This document shows positions 54,501 through 64,000 of a DNA stretch of 64,000 bases, one piece after another; position 1 is the stretch's first letter, and the number at the start of each line of letters is the position of its first letter. Origin of the DNA: Blastomussa wellsi. Taxonomy: Eukaryota > Cnidaria > Anthozoa > Scleractinia > Plerogyridae. The position numbers and the translations under genes were made by a program. Location: assembly GCA_947652115.1 (NCBI GenBank), contig OX393568.1, positions 16,008,354 through 16,072,353 of the forward strand, read 5' to 3'. The notes beneath the pieces were generated by a model that saw only the letters and a list, made by a program, of their open reading frames with translations, ran no database searches and was not told where the DNA came from.

Positions 54501-56614
54501 GTTCAATTGTTGATTCAACCATTAATTGTTTTCTGTAGAGTTTCAAAGATCATGACCTACATAAAAGAAATACTTGGGAGAAATTTTTGTTGCAGGAAAC
54601 TCCTGTACGTTTGTAAGACCAAATACGTCACTTTTACTCCTGGCTACAACAGACAAGAATTCACGCATGTTCCAGCACATCGATGATTCAGACATTTGCG
54701 AAGGTCTGTGTTTAGAATAGAAGGTCGGTGTTTTCTCTTCTCTCGACAAGGCCCTTTGAACTTAAAATAAAGGAGACCATGCACATCGGGTGGGAAAAGC
54801 TCTCGTTAAACTGAAAACAATCGAACTTTCATATCATAATCAGTTTCCTTTAAATGTTCTTTGTTAGCTTTACATGGCGAATATCATTCTTGACTAACAG
54901 TTTTTAAACTAAAAGGGAGTGTATTGGTTTGCCAATCGGGAAGAGCCTCTTGTTCGGACCGTTCGTGCACAGGACCCACCGGCTAAGAGAGACAAGCGGC
55001 TTTGGGGACGAAAACGCCATGACGTCATCATGCATCCCGAGTCAACCTTTTTGTGGAAAAATATGAATGTATTAATATATGAATGGAGTTATCAATACCG
55101 TGTCAAAGAATGGATGACTCCCTTTGCGTGACTTTGTTTCGGTTGTCAGTTATACCTTCAAGGGATACTGTCACGCCTGATATATCATATTTTATTTTAG
55201 CTTGCTGTAATCGTGCTTTATTGTCTTGCAAGAGAAAAATGCTAAAAAAAGTAAAGGAAAGGAAAAGAAAAGGAAAAAATAACTGTTAAAAGATTCAAAA
55301 TTTCACCAAATTTCAGCTTTGATTTCTGGCCATCCTGTCCAGAAATCAATTTTGATGAATTGCAATCCACTTCCATCTTTGTAATCCTGTAATACTTCCC
55401 CAAAATACCTGTAATATCTTGTTCTGTGGAATCTTTCAAGATCAAATTTATTCGTGTATTTGGTGGCATTTCGCACAAATATGGAAATTAGAAAAAAAAT
55501 CTATAATCAGGCGTGACAGTGCCACTTTAAAATCGGACCAAGAAAGGACCAAAGGAAAAACAATAACAGCACTGAACTAATGATAAAATATTGGAGATGA
55601 AAAAAAAAAATGCCGCTCCTTTTAATTTTTAAAGCGTCGACTAAGGCTAGAAAAAAAAGGTTCTCACGAGTTTCGCTCAAAATCTCCGTTGACCCAGGTT
55701 TTAAAAATCTAGACATATCACAAGAAGGGGGGCGGCAATAGGCCTCTCGCGGTTGCAATCTGTTGTTTTCTACGCATTTGGGTCTCGTGTTGCCATGAAC
55801 TTTTACATCAATTATACTAAAAATATCTTGACGTCAGTTAACAACAAAAACCGGCCTTAGCCAAAGGAACAAAGATCAAGAAATCGTGAGAATAACAAAG
55901 GAAGGACTTGAAATGCTACTGAAGTACAAACTCGAGATTCTGACTTGAGGATGACTTGGGCTCGTGGCTGGTTCGTGTAACGCTACAACTCTAAAATATT
56001 TTATTTCTGAAAAGCAAATGGAATAACTTCTTCATCAGCCAGAAAATGTGATAGCTTTTTATTAAGCGTTCGAGTTCGCCAACCGGGCAACCGAGGGTTG
56101 ACATAACAGGAATGTTTGGAAGATTATGGCGCGAATGCAGTTTGCGAACGGAGCGGTTTGACAGTGATTATTTTCTAAAAAAAAAAAACAGCAATCGCTG
56201 TCGAGTACAGTTTTCAGTGGCATCGCACAAGTTCATTAGCTCGCAGTACAGGCATAAACGTGTTGAAGGGCTGATGAGGGGAAATAGTCGAAAATAGCCT
56301 AAGCACCCTCTCAAAAGAGCGAGAGGTACCAAGAGTCTGATTAGTTCATTGATCGACTTCTTTATTCTTCGACCGGTACTTCAACCGACTTCAACAAACT
56401 AACTTCAACTAACTAATAAGTGCTTGAAGGCTCATTAACTTTATAGGCAAACCTTAGACATGTTTGGGTTAGAATTCTCAGTGAGCCTGAATGAATCGGA
56501 TACTACTGAGACGTGCTTGAGAAAGCGAATACAAACAGACCTACATGAAAACCCAACACGAAGAGCGAATGTCCAATGTCCAAACTCAGAAGAACGAAAA
56601 TTAAAAGTTCTAAA
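54501..56614. other. Intergenic with repeat fragments
   Basis: Contains a fragment (about 54965-55017) related to the MITE at 35320-35651. No exon is seen. Short frames on both strands lack similarity. Confidence 0.4.
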
Positions 56615-56630
56615 AGAAATAGAAAACATT

Positions 56631-56669
<39 letters not shown>

Positions 56670-56776
56670 AGTTTGGGAGAACTCGAAAAAGCTGTCTCAC
56701 AGCATTTCTCGTTCTCCCAAACCTCCACTCGTGTTTCTATAACTCGATAGAAACACGGAAAATGTTTTCTATTTCT
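56615..56776. mobile_element. Palindromic MITE
   Basis: 'agaaatagaaaacattttt' followed by 'cgtgtttctatcgagttata' mirrors 'tataactcgatagaaacacg' and 'gaaaatgttttctatttct', with inner arms around 'gtttgggagaac'. The arms are about 70 bp. Confidence 0.8.
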
Positions 56777-57344
56777 TAAATAATGAACAGGAACTTTCAT
56801 GGAGGTTAAAGCCAAGGACAGCAAGAACTCCCAAGCTTACCAACTGAGCTCCAAACACAAGCACTTAATCGAATAACCAACACAATATAATTTAGAAACC
56901 TCGTGTGAATTTAGGAACCTTGAACAACCTTAAACTAGAGACACGAACTATAAACAACATTTTAAATTAATAGAAAAGTTAAGCATAAACCAAAACAGCT
57001 TAATACTTCACAACAAACATAATAATCTCTTTGCCAAATTTATTGCAGTTCAGGCACCTCATCGTGCACCAAGCCAATAGGCGCATGCCCTCCGGGGAGG
57101 GGGAAACTTCGCTAGGTTTAGGTTGGGTTTTTGCCACCCAGATCTCCAAATTCTAACCCCGTTTTCGGAAGAGATTGCATTCGATACATCATTATTACCA
57201 AACGATAGCCTATTGTGCGCTTCGCGGGAATTGCAACAGTTTGATGACGTAATATCAGCAAACGTAGCTTTAATTCAAACTTGCTGCTGATAATTTAAAG
57301 CTTTAGTTCCTTCGAAATATTATAATGTGCAAACTTCCCCATAC

Positions 57345-57347
57345 TAG

Positions 57348-57392
<45 letters not shown>

Positions 57393-57465
57393 GTATAACA
57401 ATATAATTTGGTTTTATCAACTGGGTTGATAATGTGAATTGGCCACCGTAAAGAGATTCTATACT
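57345..57465. mobile_element. Penelope terminal repeat fragment
   Basis: Starts 'tagagggggtaagtttctaa', continues through 'gaaactgtggtgctgcgtcg' and 'ggttttatcaactgggttga' to 'gtaaagagattct'. Solo terminal sequence, same family as 1442-2023. Confidence 0.8.
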
Positions 57466-57704
57466 AGCCTGTTGCACGTTCTCGGGAGATAACTATTCTA
57501 CCAGACCAGCAATATTTTTGGTACCTAAACGTGGGGTGACTGCGCCCCGCAAACAGAAAAAAAAATGTGTGGGGTGACCCAGAACCGATGCTTCTTTAAT
57601 TTGCTCGCATTTTGAAGTCTTCTCGATCTCGCGATGATTTTTCCAAAGCTTTTGCGACCATTTTGTCAGTAAATTTTAGTTTCAAAAAAGTCTGAAACGA
57701 GTCT

Positions 57705-57845
57705 TTCCTAAACATGGTATGGAGTCTGTCCTAAACAGGGTATGGCTTCAAGACTCTCGCCGACTTTGAAGTAACTTGAAATCAGAAACGTTGATCAGTA
57801 TTTATTTCGCCGGTCGCTTTCCATTGGATCAAAATTCCGGTTTAG
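57705..57845. repeat. Dispersed repeat, second copy
   Basis: Shares 'acagggtatggctt', 'agactctcgccgac'-like and 'tcagtatttattt' plus 'gccggtc' with 38650-38790. Class unknown. Confidence 0.5.
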
Positions 57846-57969
57846 ATTTCCTGAAATTTCCAGTGGCGAATGGAAAGGCATTTTCCAGTTGACTGTACTG
57901 GAAGCCATGCGTTACATTTGAATGCACGCGAGGATGCAAATTATTGGACTCGGCAAGCTTCGGAATACA

Positions 57970-58153
57970 TTATAATTTGGTTTTATCAACTGGGTTGAAA
58001 ATGTCAATTGGCCACCGTAAAGAGATTCAATTGCTGACGTTTCGATTCGCTCCGACGAAGGGCTAACGCTCGAAACGTCAGCAATTGAATCTCTTTACGG
58101 TGGCCAATTGACATTGTCAACCCAGTTGATAAAACCAAATTATATTGTTATAC

Positions 58154-58198
<45 letters not shown>

Positions 58199-58203
58199 CT
58201 ATT
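57970..58203. mobile_element. Penelope terminal repeats in hairpin arrangement
   Basis: Two terminal repeat copies face each other. 'ggttttatcaactgggttga' at about 57978 runs into 'caattgctgacgtttcg', then the reverse copy begins 'cgctccgacgaagggctaac' and ends 'ttaccccctcta' at 58203. The right copy contains the hammerhead-like motif (58050-58082). Nothing coding lies between. Confidence 0.8.
58050..58082 (+). ncRNA. Hammerhead-like motif, second copy
   Basis: CTCCGACGAAGGGCTAACGC followed by TCGAAACGTCAGC. Compared with the consensus CUGANGA the second base is C. The GGGC-TAAC-GCTC stem and the GAAAC box are intact. The adjacent inverted copy allows a GCTGACGTTTCG / CGAAACGTCAGC stem instead, which would compete with ribozyme folding. 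Confidence 0.35.
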
Positions 58204-59176
58204 CGGAATACATTAGCGCGTTCTTAGAAATAGAGGGAGTGTAGGCGAAGTTTTCGTTTCAAAAGTGTATTAGGATCGCTGTTTATCACCATATTGAATT
58301 AACTGTACAAAAACATGGCGTCATATTTACCTAATGAATTTTTTAAGAAAAGTCGATAATTTTCGTATGACAAGGAGAAAGATAGAAACTACAACAACAA
58401 AGAATCGCCCCGAAACAAAAGGTTTAATGAGCAGTACAATGGCTCTGCATGCACGCATTGTAAATCTTGGTGCATTTCTTTGTTGCCCTCTGCGAAAAAA
58501 CAAGGAAAAATAACCGATATATAGAAATCCCACGAGGGATTATTTCTATTTTAATAGAATTAAACGCTTCCTGGCATATTTAGCTGCTTTAAGACGCCTA
58601 ACTCACGCGATTTGCGGACAAACGAACTTGTGCTGAATAGAATATGGCGGTTTTCCCAAAGTTTCCGAAAAAGAGGACAACCTCGAAAAGTAAAAATACC
58701 TCGAAATGATGTTTTATGCCACCAATCCGGTGAATAATACAACATAACGGCACGGGGGACATAATGACATAAGGCTTCATAAACGTAGAAGAACTGATCT
58801 TTTCTTTATGTCGGTGTGAAACATGCCTATTACATATAAACACCTTATGCATATGAAATTAAAATATTGTCTTCAATTTTTTGGCTTCACTTTTTCTTTC
58901 TTTTTTTAGCTTTTTAAAAAGACGAATGTTAGTAGCAAAAGTTATTTTTGCCGCTGATTTAAAATTATTTGGAAACAATGCGCCGGAAATACTGAGCCCT
59001 CTCCCCTGGGGATATTTTGACGCACGTGCTCCAAAATCCGTGCCATTTTGAATAACATCTGTATTGTTCAATGCCGCCTATAAAAATCCCACTTTCGTGT
59101 AGCTGCAGCTGACATTTATCCCCTTGTTTCATTTACATTCAAGGGTGAAAGCGTTCAGTGGTTTGATAACAACACG
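58204..59176. other. Upstream region of IMP dehydrogenase
   Basis: No exon or recognised repeat. A promoter and 5' UTR for the IMPDH gene are expected near 58860-59176, but no TATA box or other element is evident. The open frames here lack similarity. Confidence 0.4.

Positions 59177-64000
<4,824 letters not shown>

Overview
The window is eukaryotic: spliced coding exons with GT-AG introns in consistent phase, many dispersed repeats, and tRNA-derived SINE-like sequence. Protein similarity (dynein, IMPDH, a Penelope-like element, and a cnidarian-type transposon-derived gene family) and the repeat load suggest a stony coral or a related anthozoan. The species cannot be named from sequence alone.

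Host genes, left to right: (1) three C-terminal exons of an axonemal dynein heavy chain (+, 998-2612). (2) A two-exon HNK-1-family carbohydrate sulfotransferase (-, 8541-17552), whose 8-kb intron holds a 6.6-kb palindromic mobile element. (3) A multi-exon, probably transposon-derived gene (+, 17942-36365), head-to-head with gene 2 across 389 bp. Its first intron is about 13.6 kb of minisatellite and satellite, and one coding exon is split by a LINE. (4) A second two-exon sulfotransferase (-, 40473-42600). (5) A dead sulfotransferase copy joined to a transposase relic (+, 47676-48582). (6) The first three coding exons of IMP dehydrogenase (+, 59177-63520, continuing past the window).

The most striking object is 10032-16636. 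It is a nearly palindromic element with a 161-bp hairpin-forming sequence at each end, in inverted orientation, and a candidate 5-bp target duplication (CGGCC). Each arm carries the same small gene, a 1.6-1.9 kb repeat tract open in many frames, and the same C-terminal protein domain. The unique centre, next to a 200-N gap, encodes an HTH-like segment and a coiled-coil/membrane protein separated by one in-frame stop. I do not recognise the family. The hairpin ends resemble parvovirus-type termini in shape only; no replication protein is visible.

The second notable object is 18347-31781, a candidate giant foldback element. A roughly 55-bp inverted repeat bounds it, 20-bp minisatellite arrays lie in opposite orientation at its two ends, and about 0.9-kb and 2-kb satellite blocks lie inside. 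It is flanked by a 7-bp direct repeat (CCAGTGG) that overlaps the splice acceptor of exon 2 of gene 3.

The rest is a landscape of small non-autonomous transposons: a PIF/Harbinger-like foldback with TAA duplication, a TTAA-flanked element, an hAT-like element, and several near-perfect palindromic MITEs. There are also Penelope pieces carrying a hammerhead-like motif, a BEL/Pao-like gag relic, and unannotatable intergenic DNA.
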